From: Zarea fungicola
Taxonomy: Eukaryota > Ascomycota > Sordariomycetes > Hypocreales > Cordycipitaceae
Assembly: GCA_900169235.1 (NCBI GenBank)
Contig: FWCC01000242.1
Coordinates: forward strand, 1-64,000
Reading direction: 5' to 3'
DNA: 64,000 nt
How positions within the stretch are numbered: position 1 is the stretch's first letter; each line of letters opens with the position of its first letter. Under the pieces are notes generated by a model. The model ran no database searches. It was not told the DNA's origin and saw only the letters and a list, made by a program, of their open reading frames with translations. Shown in pieces: positions 11,565 through 24,206 of this stretch. Both the position numbers and the translations under genes were made by a program.

Positions 11565-14500
11565 GATGTGACACTGTTTATTCCTATTTTTTACCGTTCT
11601 GAAGTATATTGTTTGTAAAAGTTGTTGTTGGCTGTATGACGATGGAGTGATGATGTCACTTTGTCGTTGAAGGCCTGCGGTGGGATGAGCAAGCAACGGC
11701 GCTCGCGGCTAGCAATATAAGTATGAGATGAAGAATGAAGAAAGATTGAAGAAGCAAAAGGGCGCAAAAAACCGGAAACGGGCAAGATAAAGCTCAACGG
11801 CTATTCACTTAAGACGATGCAAGACGTGGGGGGAAATCATCCTGCCGAGAAGCCAAAAGCAAGGTATGAAGTATATATCAAGGTTGGCTGCATGCCCATC
11901 CACCAAGGTTTTTTGGTGGCGCAGTTGGGGGCTGTGACTTGGATAGGAGCCTCATGACGATGACGTTGTGCAAACATTTACTGCCTCTAGGGCGGACATA
12001 TTGAGCTCGGCACTTGCCCGCAAGGAACTAGCCGGCGGAATGACAAAGTTATCGTCAACAGCGCCAATGGTTTCCATTGATGCAACAAACAGCCATTTCT
12101 TCATTTCTTCAAGTTTCTATGTATTTTTTGTTAGGTACCTGGTGCGGCACGAGCTGAGAATCCTGTGTCAATACTTATACACAATTGTGCCGAGGGCCAG
12201 TTCAACTCTACTTTGCTGTTGGCCAAGTCATTGCTGCCCGAAATTCCACTGAAAATGACCCAAGCGATCTAAATGCGAACCGTTGACGAATTTCTCCTTT
12301 CCTTCTTCTTTCTTTGGCGCGTTTGCTCGTATTCTGGTTCCGCTATTCCTCTACTCTTCCGTTTAAGCATCCACGTGGCTCATGACATGCGACCATTGAC
12401 AGCCGCACGGTACCTCCCCATGATGCACCACGCAACGGTCTAGAACACTCTTTAGAGAGAGTGCAACAACCGAAAATTCCTACAAGCTAATTGCCCTAAT
12501 CGTATTGCAAATACTTTCTTTTTCTATCTCAAGTAACTCTTTCACCCGCCTCAACTTAGTCCGGCAGCCTCCACTCGGGAGCCGGCGGCCGGCCTGCCGC
12601 AGCAAATAGTGGACCGAAGCCCCGGCGTAGGCGGTACAGTCACATTAGTGATGGAGTTTAGTCGCAGCTGCAAATGAAAATTGCAGTGAGGAAATTGCAT
12701 TTATATAAATATAAACAGGGTAAACCAGAAAGCGAAAGTATGCCTTAGCAGTAATAACAGTTCCAAGTGATAGCATGACAGGGGTCAGTAGAAAGACTTG
12801 CTTCCGACAGCATTCAACTGAAAAAGGCTTCATCTGAACCTCGGAAAGACTGCCAGGATTAAACATGCATGAAAAACTCAACCTTATTTGTAGTTCACAC
12901 CGGATAAAAAAAATACATTTCAAATGCCCCCCAAAACAGAGCAGGTGACTGGTTTCGAAACCAGCCCTTGTCCAAAGTGGGATGTAATCATCCTCTGGCC
13001 AGGGTGCCGCGAGTGAGGGGAGAAAATTCTGAAACGTGTAAGAGGTCAACCACCTCGGGTAAAAAGAAGTTGACGCCTCACAGAAATCGTACGACTTTTG
13101 TTAAAGACCCGAGTCGCAAGTCTCAAGTGTGGTAATAAATCTACACTGTTGTTAGATATATATTGACAAGCATGTATTGCACAAAGTACATACAGTATTA
13201 TGGCGACCAGCCAACCCCATCGTCATGTACAGACTTTTTGCGTTCGTTTCAGTCTCAATGGCTCCGAGTCGACCTATTGGAAATAAGTGTAATAAATAAT
13301 AACCCCGGTCCATTATCTGCACCACTTTTTGTTTTTTCTCCTGGTAGGATGGAAGCGGCCACGATCTGTAGGCGGTCTCGTATCTCGACACAGCATAAAT
13401 TCTCAGTTCCAGCTATGCAGTTTGTTCTGCACAATCCAATAATAATAAAATGGGTTGTTTGCCACAACACCTTGAATAAATTTATAGTAATTATTGTATT
13501 GTGCATGGTTTTCCCATAATGAGAAATCACAGTGGCGAGCTTGTGACATGCATCGTTACCCTACACTCTTGACTGTGCTGTAACGCGCAGGACTGCTATG
13601 GGGCTTGATGACTAAGCCATAGCCGGCCCTCGCATTACAAGAAAGAGCCACGATACGGGCCTGACAGAGGTACGAGGCTTTTTCGCCTTAAGCTGAGTTA
13701 TTACTGCTACCAGCATAACGATATTGTACGCTCAGATAATTGATTACTCTCTTGTTCCACTTTTGCCGGGCTTCTAAGTAAATATTGTTACATGTGCGTT
13801 CGTAACGTTCATCCTATTCGGCCGTGAATATGACTAGCTACCCTGACTCACCCCCTTTTAAGTAACTAGCCTTGGATGTTAAACATGCCTGAGGCTAGGC
13901 ATCGACTCGGCCCGCGATATGTCTCACCTGCCATGCCGTGCTCTAGATGATCAGATCCTAAACAATAGAGCGCCTAGAGCGAAGGACGCTCAAGCTGAAG
14001 TCAACTACGGGTAAAAAAAAAAAGGGAGGTCAAACAAACGACTCTGGCTTTCAAGAGAAAGGAAGGAGATAGCCTCTTGATTCTTAATTGTTCTCAACAT
14101 ACAATTTTGCTGCCATTGTAAGTTGCTGGCAGGAATGCCTCGATGGCGTGTTGCAAATGATTCTGACTCAATTTAATATCCCACGAACCCTTTTTTAGTG
14201 GAACAGATCGGGAGCCAAATAAAATAACTACTCACGCATGCAACCTTCGCGGAAATGTCTAAAATGAATAATAATAAAAGAATTTAGAGTACTGAAAAGG
14301 GAAAAAAAAAGTAAACAAACAAAAACAAACATGACCAACCGGCTTTCAAGCAAGTATTCCCCGTGCGCCAATCTCAGACAACAAACCGGATAGGTTGTAT
14401 GCGCATGCCGAACCAAATGGATCTCATTATCAACATATCCACTTCCGCATGAGAAGAAAAAATCGGCCAATCGAGTGTATTACCGGAGACAAAGCTCCAG

Positions 14501-17500
14501 AGGTAAGGTAGGTTGCTTTTTGTTCCCCATCCGCACCTCGTTTATCCAGTGACAAACACGTTTTGAACCAGAGTTTCTCGGATGCGATATGGGGTCTGTA
14601 AAACTGGCTGCTGCAAGGGCAATATTACCCACCGTCCATTATTGACTAGGATAACACAAGTACAGGGGAAAACGGGAGCTTGATACGCGAAGTACGCAGC
14701 ATGTCGAGGTAGCGGGGAAAGTCTAGAATACTTTGCCTATCTGGGATTTTCGCCGTGGATAAGAAGCAGGGCTAAAAGTAAATGGATAATTACCACAAAG
14801 TAAACAGCGAAAACGATAATTAAGCTACTCAGCACGTTGAGGAAAGCAGTGATTATCAACGACATGCCAGGAATGACCACCTTTGGCCTAAACGGGGGTT
14901 TAAATTTTTTTTTTTTTTTTAATATTTTTAATACAAAAGATAGATTGAGGGGATGGCGCAATTATGACCAAGCTTCAGATGGCGGACCGCAGTTGGGAAG
15001 TAAAATCCATTACCAATTGGCATTTGCTCGTGGCTGGCTATCAACTTGTGGTGATTAGTTCTAGCTGCATGTGAGCTGTAACTAAAGCTGTCGGCGCCTA
15101 CTGTGATTGGAGGATGACCCGTGAGCCCTTAAGATGTTCCAGGCGTTGATCTCGGTGGTGTGGCACACCCCTTTGCGGTGATGCTAATTTAAAAGTATGG
15201 AGAAAGCTGGACAGAAACAGGCTAGGAGAGGTGGTGTTGGATACAACAGGTGCCACGAGATTAAACGCCCCCAAACCTCGTGAAACCAGGCTTGTTGATC
15301 CTGGAACGCAGATGGCGGTGAAGGCAAGGAACCAGTAATGGGCACGTTGATTTATCAACCATGGGCTGATGATGAATTGGGAGTGAGGAAGAGAGAGGTT
15401 GTGGCTGAATCGAGGGCAACCAGTGTAGCGAGGCGTCACTGCGATGGCTACATTGGGCAATAAGAGTTGAACGAGAGGTTGTTTATAGATTGTAAGCCTT
15501 ACCTACAGACTGCAGCTCGCAGACAGAGAAAGAGGCACGAGAGTTTGTAATGTCTATAATCAAGGTTGGTGAGTGGAATGCAAATGGCGAGCCAAGGGCT
15601 TTTTGTTTGGGGTCTTGGGGATAAGCGACTTGTTGCCCGATTCTGGCTGCCCTGTCTATTATTAGTAACTTGCCAGTGGTAAGTATAACGAATAATGTTT
15701 TGCAAACTGGGGCCCGTGTTGTTTGAATCAAGGAGAATGCAAGGCAAGAGACATGGGCCGTTGGTGCAGCTTACAATCAGGGTTTATTAGTAGTCATGAG
15801 TGTGGAATTGAGATTGACATTTGCTTGCCACGTAGGCCGGTGCCAGAGTTGCATTGGGTACAGAGTAAATTATAAACCGCAAAGTGTCCGGCATGGAGTA
15901 GCAATCATCCCACGTTTAAGTGCAAAGTAAAATGACCAGAGTCTGATCGCACTGAATTTGAGGAGCCACTTAACGGCGCACTATGGCGGATTCGGAGCGA
16001 GTAGCAGCCCACTGCAACTCCTGCGTCGATAGCGGCCTTTGCGGCTCTTCCAGGCCGGGCCTTAAGTACAGTGGCTGTTGCAAGGCCCACAGGGGCATCC
16101 CACAACGCGGGGATTTATAGGTGCAGCAAGGTACCTCTGGCTCAGCCAATGGCCAGTTTGTCCAGCAGATGGCCAGCGTCCTGCCCGCTAGAGAGCCCCT
16201 AACAAAACCCGATAGAGCCCTGAAAGTGGCACATTCCACAACTGGAATTGCCTAAATGAGAAGCTACAGCCCACTGTAACAGCATCCCCGCCGCCAAGCT
16301 GCTGCACGAATGTGGCGCCCGAGCAAGCGCACTGCAGACGCACCGCAGCTCATTTGCTCCTTCGCTGCAGCACTGGCAGGCGCCACGCCCCTTTGAATTA
16401 ATAAATAAAAAGGACAACATGATTTGTAAATGGGTGGGATGGTTTCATGTGCCATATGTCTAGATTGATGGTCCTTGAAATTCATCTATTTTTGTTCTTT
16501 GTTCTCGTATCGTCACGATCCCTTGGCACACAAGCATCCAAGTGCCTTGTTAGTTACCCGTTAGCACACCACTTTACTTGTAGCAGTTCGTTGCCGTAAT
16601 TAAGGCCCCTTGGAAGGTGATCCAGTTCTCCAAACGATACTAGGTTCCTTAGTTACTTATAAGTTTTGGTCGGTATACATAGTACTTCCAGGTTCCCCGG
16701 TCATTGCCCCTTTGGTCCCCATGCCTAAAGTCGTTGCATCGACTTACAACGCACTGCACAAAGCTGTCGTTTGCTACTCCGTCATTGACCGAGAAAAGAT
16801 TACTTCGGTATCCAAAGCCATTGGTGTAAGTCCTGTTTGTGCATGTATTCCATTTACTGGCTTGCATCTTGTTTGTTAGACTTTATTTCGAGACCTACTC
16901 AGCGGCATGAAATTAGAAACACCAGTTGCAATCCGTACCATACCACCCTTGTCACTAGGTACCTGAAGTGCTGAAAGGTACTCAGGTTAGGTACCTAAGT
17001 ACATACAATAATTATGGTTGCCACTATTGCAGCTGGAGGCTGCGAGCCTGCTAGTACCGATATTTTGGCCGCCTGATCATATCAAACCCGCTAAAACATG
17101 CTACACACTGCTGTATTACAGGTACCTGGTTTAAGGTACAACCTAAAACGTCCCCCAGCGTTCCCCCTAAACGTCCCACCCCCTCTCCTCTGCCCTCTGC
17201 TCTGAAATGAGTCGTTCCACCCCCCGGCAGCCTTGGCTCCCCATCCCACTCCACCCCAAACACGCGCCAGTATATTAACTTTTGGGTATTGCTTGGACCT
17301 GTTTGACAGCCTCCATATCCCATCCTATTCGGTCTGCTGCTCCTTCTTTCGACCATACTATACGTATCGCTCAGCACCCGCAAGTGTCTGTGCCATTTGA
17401 ACCCCTTTGACACCAAGCAAGGTCTCATCTACAGTCCCAACTGGGCTTTGCTCCATACAGCTGGGCTGGATCGACACCTGGTAGCCACCAAAAAAAGCTG

Positions 17501-17780
17501 CCCCAATTCAACCCTTACTCGCCCTCCATCCGTTGCCTCCGTCACAGAGACAGACACCTCGCGAACCGCACGACACACCCCCCTTCCCCAAGCTTCATCG
17601 GTCCCCTGCTGCCTCCCCGAGCAGGCTGTCAACAGAGACTCGTCTTCGTTCATGTGCCGTGGATCAGGGTGAGGGCAACCATCTCCAAACCCTCTCTCCC
17701 GGGAGAGTGGCCGTACGGACCTTTCCCTCAGCTGCACCCCACCACCAATTGGGCGACCCTTACTCTCGCCAGGCCGGATC
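11565..17780. other. Gene-poor tract, 6.2 kb
   Basis: No frame here shows domain motifs, sustained codon bias or coherent splicing. It holds homopolymer runs (T-run near 14907-14920), a GC-richer island at about 15960-16400, and a cluster of GGTACC palindromes at 16958-17126. The right 450 bp are pyrimidine-rich and are the likely promoter and leader of the RhoGAP gene; the left 300 bp are the promoter of the His-rich gene. Non-coding transcripts cannot be judged by eye. Confidence 0.5.
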
Positions 17781-20700
17781 ATGTCGCAGTCTGCATCTGG
17801 AGTCAGCCGTGAGCGGCTGGATGCAGACGTAGACGCCAATTCGGACGCACATCTTTTCTCTCAATACGCATCTTCGCCGCCGTCCAGCCCGACTCGACGT
17901 CCTCCTCCTCCGCCTCGCATCGATAGTCCAAACGACAACTCTGCTACAGGCTCGACGCATCACCGTCGTCCCGACCATACTCTTGCAGACTTGTCCCAGC
18001 CTCTCCAGGATGCCAGCTCTGTAGGACGTCGCTTGCCACAAAACATTAAACCGTTGCTTCCCGTACCGGCGATTGCTGGTCCCGGGCCTAGGTTAGTATA
18101 TACTTGCTCGACACATCCCCGACCTTCTCTGTCGATGCACCTCTGGGGCTAGTCGTAGCCTAAAAGTCGCTGCGTTCTATTTTTGCTCTTTGCCTGGCTG
18201 CTTCACCACTCTGCATCCCGTCAGTTGTTCAAGTCAGTTCTCGCACGCTCTGACGTTACTCCTCCACTTCCCTTTTCGTCGCTGCAGTGCAGCCGTTGTG
18301 GTCCCTGTTGTTGCACAACAATCTAGCCGTCTGATACACACCATTTAGCCTAGTAAGGCACTGACGCTTTGTTTACTTGTTTAGGTCACCGCGGCCGACT
18401 GCTCCTAGTCCTCTTTCCACGAGCTATCAACAAGAAACTGGATCATCCGAACAGAGACACGACCGCAAAGAAGGCGCTTCCTCCTCTAGACCTGGCCACT
18501 ACAACCAGCCTATCGCGCACACAACCTTTTATTCGGACTCATCGACCGCTTCGAGTCCCGCGGAGGAGATTGCAAGGTGCGTTTATATATACTTACTTGA
18601 CCATGGCATGGTTGCTAACTGCAGCTATATCATATAGCCTCGATTTTCCAAATGTTGCAAAAGACAGCCGTAGTGTCTCTGAGCCTCTGACGTCAAAACA
18701 ACCTACCAAGGCCGTAGGGCCGTCCAATATAGCCATGGAGGGTCCAATGGTAGCTGCACCTGCCGGTGCAATTAAGCCAGTACCCAGAAACTCGTCTCTT
18801 GATACCGCCATCTCTGCCCTCTCTAGCCGGGACTCAAGCGTTAGCCTGTCCTCCGGCTCATCAGCGCAGTCCGCTGATATTGCTCACTTGATCAAGACAG
18901 CTGGAAGCCCTGAAGCTGTCATCAAATACCTGTTGAAAGAGAAGCAGTCACAGTCGCAGCAGAATGCTCAATTATGGCGACTTGTCGACAAGCAACGAGC
19001 AATGATCCTGGGCCTCAACAAAGATCTTGAAGCCACCCTCAAGGACAAAGATCGTTATAGGAAAAAGCTCAAGGAGCTGGTTGCAAATCCTTCAGTCCTT
19101 CGGGCTACCACCGGTCGGCCGCCGGAAGGCGGCACCAGAGAATCTCGTCCCCCCCCCCGAGTCGAGGTTGACGCTCATCGTGCTGCTGTTCTTCCAGACT
19201 CTCCTGTGCTCGAGTCGGACAGCCCAAAAGCTTCTCCCGTGGATCTCACAATGGCACCTTATCCCATAACGCCGCCTGCCGACCATCCACAATTGCCAGC
19301 GTCTAGTGGTGTCGCCGAGGTTCTTGACCCCACTCGTTTTATGCCTAGACACCAAGAGCATGCCGTCAACAATTATGATCACGAGGCCGAAGAGAGGGCT
19401 GAGGAGCAAGCTCGCAACCATAACGCTAAAGATGCATTGCCAGAGATTCTCTATAATGGATCTCTACCACCGTCCAGAAGCTTGCCAAGCGAACCCCCAA
19501 AGGTGCCTCCACCAAGGCTCCCACCGCCTCAGGAGTCTGCTCCTCAGAAGGGTGAGCCTGTTACTAATTCAACAACCTCAATGCGAAAAGGACCGCCTGC
19601 ACCACTACATCTACCCAATAGCCGTCGGCAATCATCACCGCCTGCTGGTAGAGAAGATTCCGATTCTGAGTCTGAATATGACAATATTCTCAACGTAAAG
19701 AAAGGTGGCCAGTCCGATCGTGGCCGACGCCGCGTACGAGACGGCGAGATGAAAGAAACTGACGGAGCCGGAAATTCGAAGCAAAACACCGTCCCAGAGG
19801 CTGATCACCCCTCAGCGCCAATGCCTGAAATTGACGAGCCTGTACAAACTGAAGGTACCCACCAAGGCAGAGGTCCTGAAGCTGCTACTGCCTCACTCGC
19901 TGCTGTTCTGAACAACGACCGGGTCACTGCTTTGGCGCCTTCCATAATGAGTCCCGGCCTACCTCTGAGCCCACGACCACTAAAAGGACGTGGCCTTTCG
20001 CCACCCGGGTCCCCGCGAATTCAAATGCCGCTCTCACCAAGACCTCCTCGCCAACCTATTCCGCTTCCACCCAATGCTTCTCTTGCCGTATCCTCAGTGG
20101 CAGCTTCCATAGAGTCACGACAGGCTACTCAAGACGCCCCGCTCAACATCCCAAAAATTCAAACAGACAGTACCGAGCGGCAATCAGCTACTGATGAAGA
20201 ATCAAGCCCAACAGAGCGCACGGAAATCTACAAGGGTCTGGCTACAGAAGAATTCCCAGACCTGCTACTACCACCAAACGCGCTTCCATCCATTGATATT
20301 AGGGTCGCTTCATCTCGAATGAGACCTTCGAGAGCCAGCTTGCTGTCTCTCAACCAGCTGGAGGAGGACCCCGTCTTCACTTTAGCCGTCATTTCCAGAG
20401 CCGACCGGGGGGAGCTTTGGCGTGTGGAAAAAGACATTTCCTCTCTATCAAAACTGGATGTACGTATGAAGCAATGTCAAACATTCACGGCCAAGACACC
20501 CGAAAAGTCTCTCTTTAGTGGTCACTCACCCGCAAAACTCGATGCTCGCCGCCAGGCTCTCGAGACCTACTTGGATGAATTGCTCAACACACAACTGGAT
20601 GACACCACTGCGGTTGAGTTGTGTAAATATCTCTCCACAAACGCTGTTCCTCCAAACGCCGATGAGAGTAGCAGCGTTGCCAAGTTAGTACCGGATCAGG

Positions 20701-22694
20701 CGCCGAATGTCGGCCCAGAAGGACGACCAATCCGAAGCGGTTATCTTACAAAGAAGGGAAAGAACTTTGGAGGCTGGAAAGTCAGGTTCTTTGTTCTTGA
20801 TGGACCTAGTCTGAAATACTACGAGACCCCTGGTGGTCCACACCTGGGAACCATCAAGTTAAAGGGTGCTCAGATTGGCAAGCAAGCACAAAGCGGCGAA
20901 AACCAGTCACCGGCCCCGACCAGTACTGGAGAAGAATTTGACAACCAGTATAGACATGCGTTTTTGATTCTGGAGCCCAAGAAGAAGGATTCCACCAGCC
21001 ATGTGAAACATGTCTTGTGCGCCGAGGATGACAGAGAGCGCGATCTTTGGGTAGATGCTCTGCTTCAGTGGATTGCTCCCCTTGATGGGCAGCCGCCCAA
21101 ATCTGTGGCCCATGACCGTCAACATCCAGAATCAGCAAATTCGTCCAAGAGTAAGAAGCCGACTCAGATGCGAACCTCATCTAACCAGGTAGGAGAAGAC
21201 CCACTGATTGGCGTTCGCTATGACTCGACAAATGCTGGAGATGCACCGCAGCAGGGTACCTCTAGTCACTCGCGACCGAAAACAGGACTGGGACTCTCCG
21301 AGCAGCCCAGCTTGCAAAATCTCGGAATTGATGCACCCGCCATCTCTGGGCCAATTGGTCCACCAAAGATCATCTCCGGCCCGAAGGATCTACATCTGAT
21401 TTCAGATGCATCATCGTGGGGTAACCGGCTTGGACCCCCGCAGCCGTCTGCAGAGGATAAGAAGCAGCGGAAACGAAGCTTCTTTGGGTTCGGACCAAAG
21501 ACCAGATCGTCATCAGATGGACAAGAGTCTTTGGCCGGCAGCGAGAGCGGTTCAGCCGTGACATCGCAGAGCCAGGCCCATCACGTTGGCCAAGTATTTG
21601 GGGCTTCCCTGGCCGAAGCAGTGCAATATCACCGTCCCAGGGACGTTGACGTGCCGCTGCCTTCTGTTGTGTACCGCTGCATTCAGTATCTGGAGGCAAA
21701 CAATGCACTGAACGAAGAAGGCATTTTCCGCCTCAGCGGCTCCAACATCGTGATTAAGCAGATCCGAGAACGTTTCAACCATGAGTCTGACATTAACCTC
21801 ATCAGCGATGAGCACTACTATGATATTCATGCTGTAGCGTCATTGCTGAAGCTATACCTGAGAGAGTTACCATCGACAATCTTGACGCGAGATTTACACC
21901 TCGACTTCCTAAACACAACGGAGATTCCGGACCGGGATGAGAAGGTTGCGGCAATGGCGCAGCTTGCTGAGAGGCTTCCAGAGGCGAACCTGACGCTGCT
22001 CAAATATCTCATTTCATTCCTCATCAGAATTATCAACAATTCTGATGTAAACAAGATGACTGTGCGAAATGTTGGGATTGTCTTCTCGCCCACGCTGAAT
22101 ATCCCGGCGCCAGTCTTTGCTACCTTCCTACTGAATTTCGAGGGCGTTTTTGGCATAGACGCCGAGGAATATGAGCTTCCTACGCCATCGACAATACGGT
22201 CTGAACAGCGTGCTGATTCCGAAAGTGTCTTACGCTCCGAGGGACCTCCACGTTATGAGGCGCCGCCCCGACCATCTACATCCTCTGGGAGTGCATCTCC
22301 CCACAGGCAACCGAGAATGGATGCAGTGAGGGTGCCATCAAGATCGACCCCTACCCCGCCGCTCGGGTCTAGCAGACTGCCCACGCGAGAGTCACCGACA
22401 CCGTCCTTTACCACATCCCACCGGCCAGCGTATGAGCCAGCTCATCTCGCCCAACAAGGCAGTGGAGGTACTGGAGCACCGCATCGGCCTGGATACGAAG
22501 CAAACCACGGCTTTGAGCAAGGAGGTGCTGCAGCGGGTACTCGACCCCCGGCAGCATATGAGAGAGCCCTCTATCAGCTCTCGAATGGTTCTGGGAGTAA
22601 CTTGATTCCTAATGAGCAGCGAGGAAACAGGAGACGAGAGAGTTCTATCTATATGAACGGTGGCACCAGCGGCGGTGGCCGGGTTCCATACTAG
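17781..22694 (+). CDS. BEM3: Bem3-type Rho GTPase-activating protein (PX-PH-RhoGAP)
   Basis: Predicted 1519 residues in three exons (17781-18091, 18385-18576, 18638-22694). Domains in order: a Ser/Pro-rich N terminus, a coiled coil (about 257-317), a long disordered Pro-rich region, a PX phosphoinositide-binding domain (about 695-828), a PH domain (about 861-985; opens S-G-Y-L-T-K-K-G-K-N-F-G-G-W), and a RhoGAP domain (about 1153-1338) with the arginine-finger segment E-E-G-I-F-R-L-S-G-S. This order is that of yeast Bem3, which switches off Cdc42 at sites of polarised growth. The C-terminal 180 residues are disordered. The 293-nt first intron is unusually long for this window. Isolated from its neighbours; it probably has its own CT-rich promoter. 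Confidence 0.93.
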
Positions 22695-24206
22695 GGACAA
22701 ACCACATACAACGACAGATTGATGTTTTACCATGATACCACTGGGAATTCTTTGTTTACTGCAAGTTTTACTGCGCCATTTCATACCCATACCTATACCC
22801 ACTTTGTCTGCGGTTGACTGCGATATCATTTTTGTTACGGAATTTGGAGCTTGGTGACTGGTTTTATTACGTGGAGAAAGAGAAACGGTTACTCTGCACA
22901 GACTGGGGAGCCTTTATTCCCACTGTAATTTATTTTTGTAATTGGGACAAGCGTGGCGTTTCTTTATACTGCCAATTATTATACGCCTCGACTGGTCGAG
23001 CAGTGTATTATCGACATTGTACTTTATAGTGTCTCATGTGATTATTTTCTTTCGCTCGGCGGACGCTTTTGGGTCCTTCTGTTGCTTTGTGGACTGGTTG
23101 GATTTTGTTGACTCTCCATGTTTCGTTTTCTCATTGAAGTATGAGCTATCAATGCATGCCTCGCCTATGGTGGTCTTTTTTTTTTTTGTTATTGGTTGTT
23201 TTTTCGGTGGACTCACCAGGTGTCTGACTGTTGTTGCGTCTTTTCAAATCGACTCCGTACAGATTAATGATATAATAATTGCCATAAACTTAAAATGAGG
23301 TCTTTGCGTGATATTTCTCAGCCGTGGTTATACGTATAATGTTTGCCAATTATGCTACCGATGCCGCCGCATCTCCCAAGCTCATTTGTTGCTCAATCCG
23401 ACCATGTTACGCCGGTGGCAGTGTAAGCACGGGGGAATCGATTTGGCTGTCGTGCCCGTCGGTCCCGACAATGGGGGTACCAGTGCACCACCCGTATTGT
23501 GACCGTATTTCGGAAGAGTGGCGGGTAAATCTAGCTGTTGTTCAGCCGACACTGAGCAAGGGACGACGGGAAGACTGCGGTTCTATTAATCTCTCACGCC
23601 GATTTTATTCCTCACCTGGCATTATTTTCTCTCCATTTGTCTGCGGAGCATCGCCTTATACACACAACTCAGCAGCCTTGACAGCTTATTGAGTAACAGA
23701 CGGCTGACTAATCTCCTGTAGCCTGATTGGTCTCGGAGTTTTTTTTTGTGTCACTCAAAATCGGAGGCACGGAGGGACGAGCCTCCACCTGCTGAGCAAA
23801 CGTTTACGCATCGGCCCATCGGCGTCAACAACCTCCGTGCTCTGTACCCCCAAAAAAATTTCTAGGCTTGGTGCTGGCGAGCAAGCACATTCCCGTTTGA
23901 GCAAGGCAAGCAATAGCCAGCACCGCCTGCCGCGCCGTGGTTGTGTCGCTGCACCAATAGCGAAGCAAAGCCTTGCGACAATCGGCGACTACAGCCATTA
24001 CTACGCGATAGCAGCAGTAAACCACAGCGGCAAGCAATTTCGGTGGTGGGGGCATGCATACACATACCTGACTGAACGGCTCTCACTCACCCATCGAAAA
24101 GCGCCTGCGGGGCGCGCGCCGCTGTTTGTGAGTGGCGTTAGCCGCTTACAGGCTTTATTTATTGTACTTTAAAGGAAGCAAGAGTACATACTCAATCAAA
24201 GAAAGG
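22695..24206. other. Intergenic region, 1.5 kb
   Basis: 3' UTR of the RhoGAP gene followed by the promoter of the Zn2Cys6 gene. T-rich tracts at about 23170-23190 and 23735-23750. No gene supported. An in-frame upstream extension of the following gene (from 24132) lacks an ATG, so it is not used. Confidence 0.5.

Noticed and set aside
12953..12968. CTGGTTTCGAAACCAG palindrome resembling a tRNA T-arm.
   Set aside because: No acceptor, D or anticodon arms could be built on either strand.
12645..13049. A 134-codon minus-strand frame with P-W-P-E-D-D-Y-I-P-L-W.
   Set aside because: No family recognised, low-complexity C-terminal part, no splicing partner or codon bias; treated as chance.
24132..24206. 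Upstream extension of the Zn2Cys6 protein.
   Set aside because: There is no ATG; it would need GTG initiation, which is not expected in a fungal nuclear gene.
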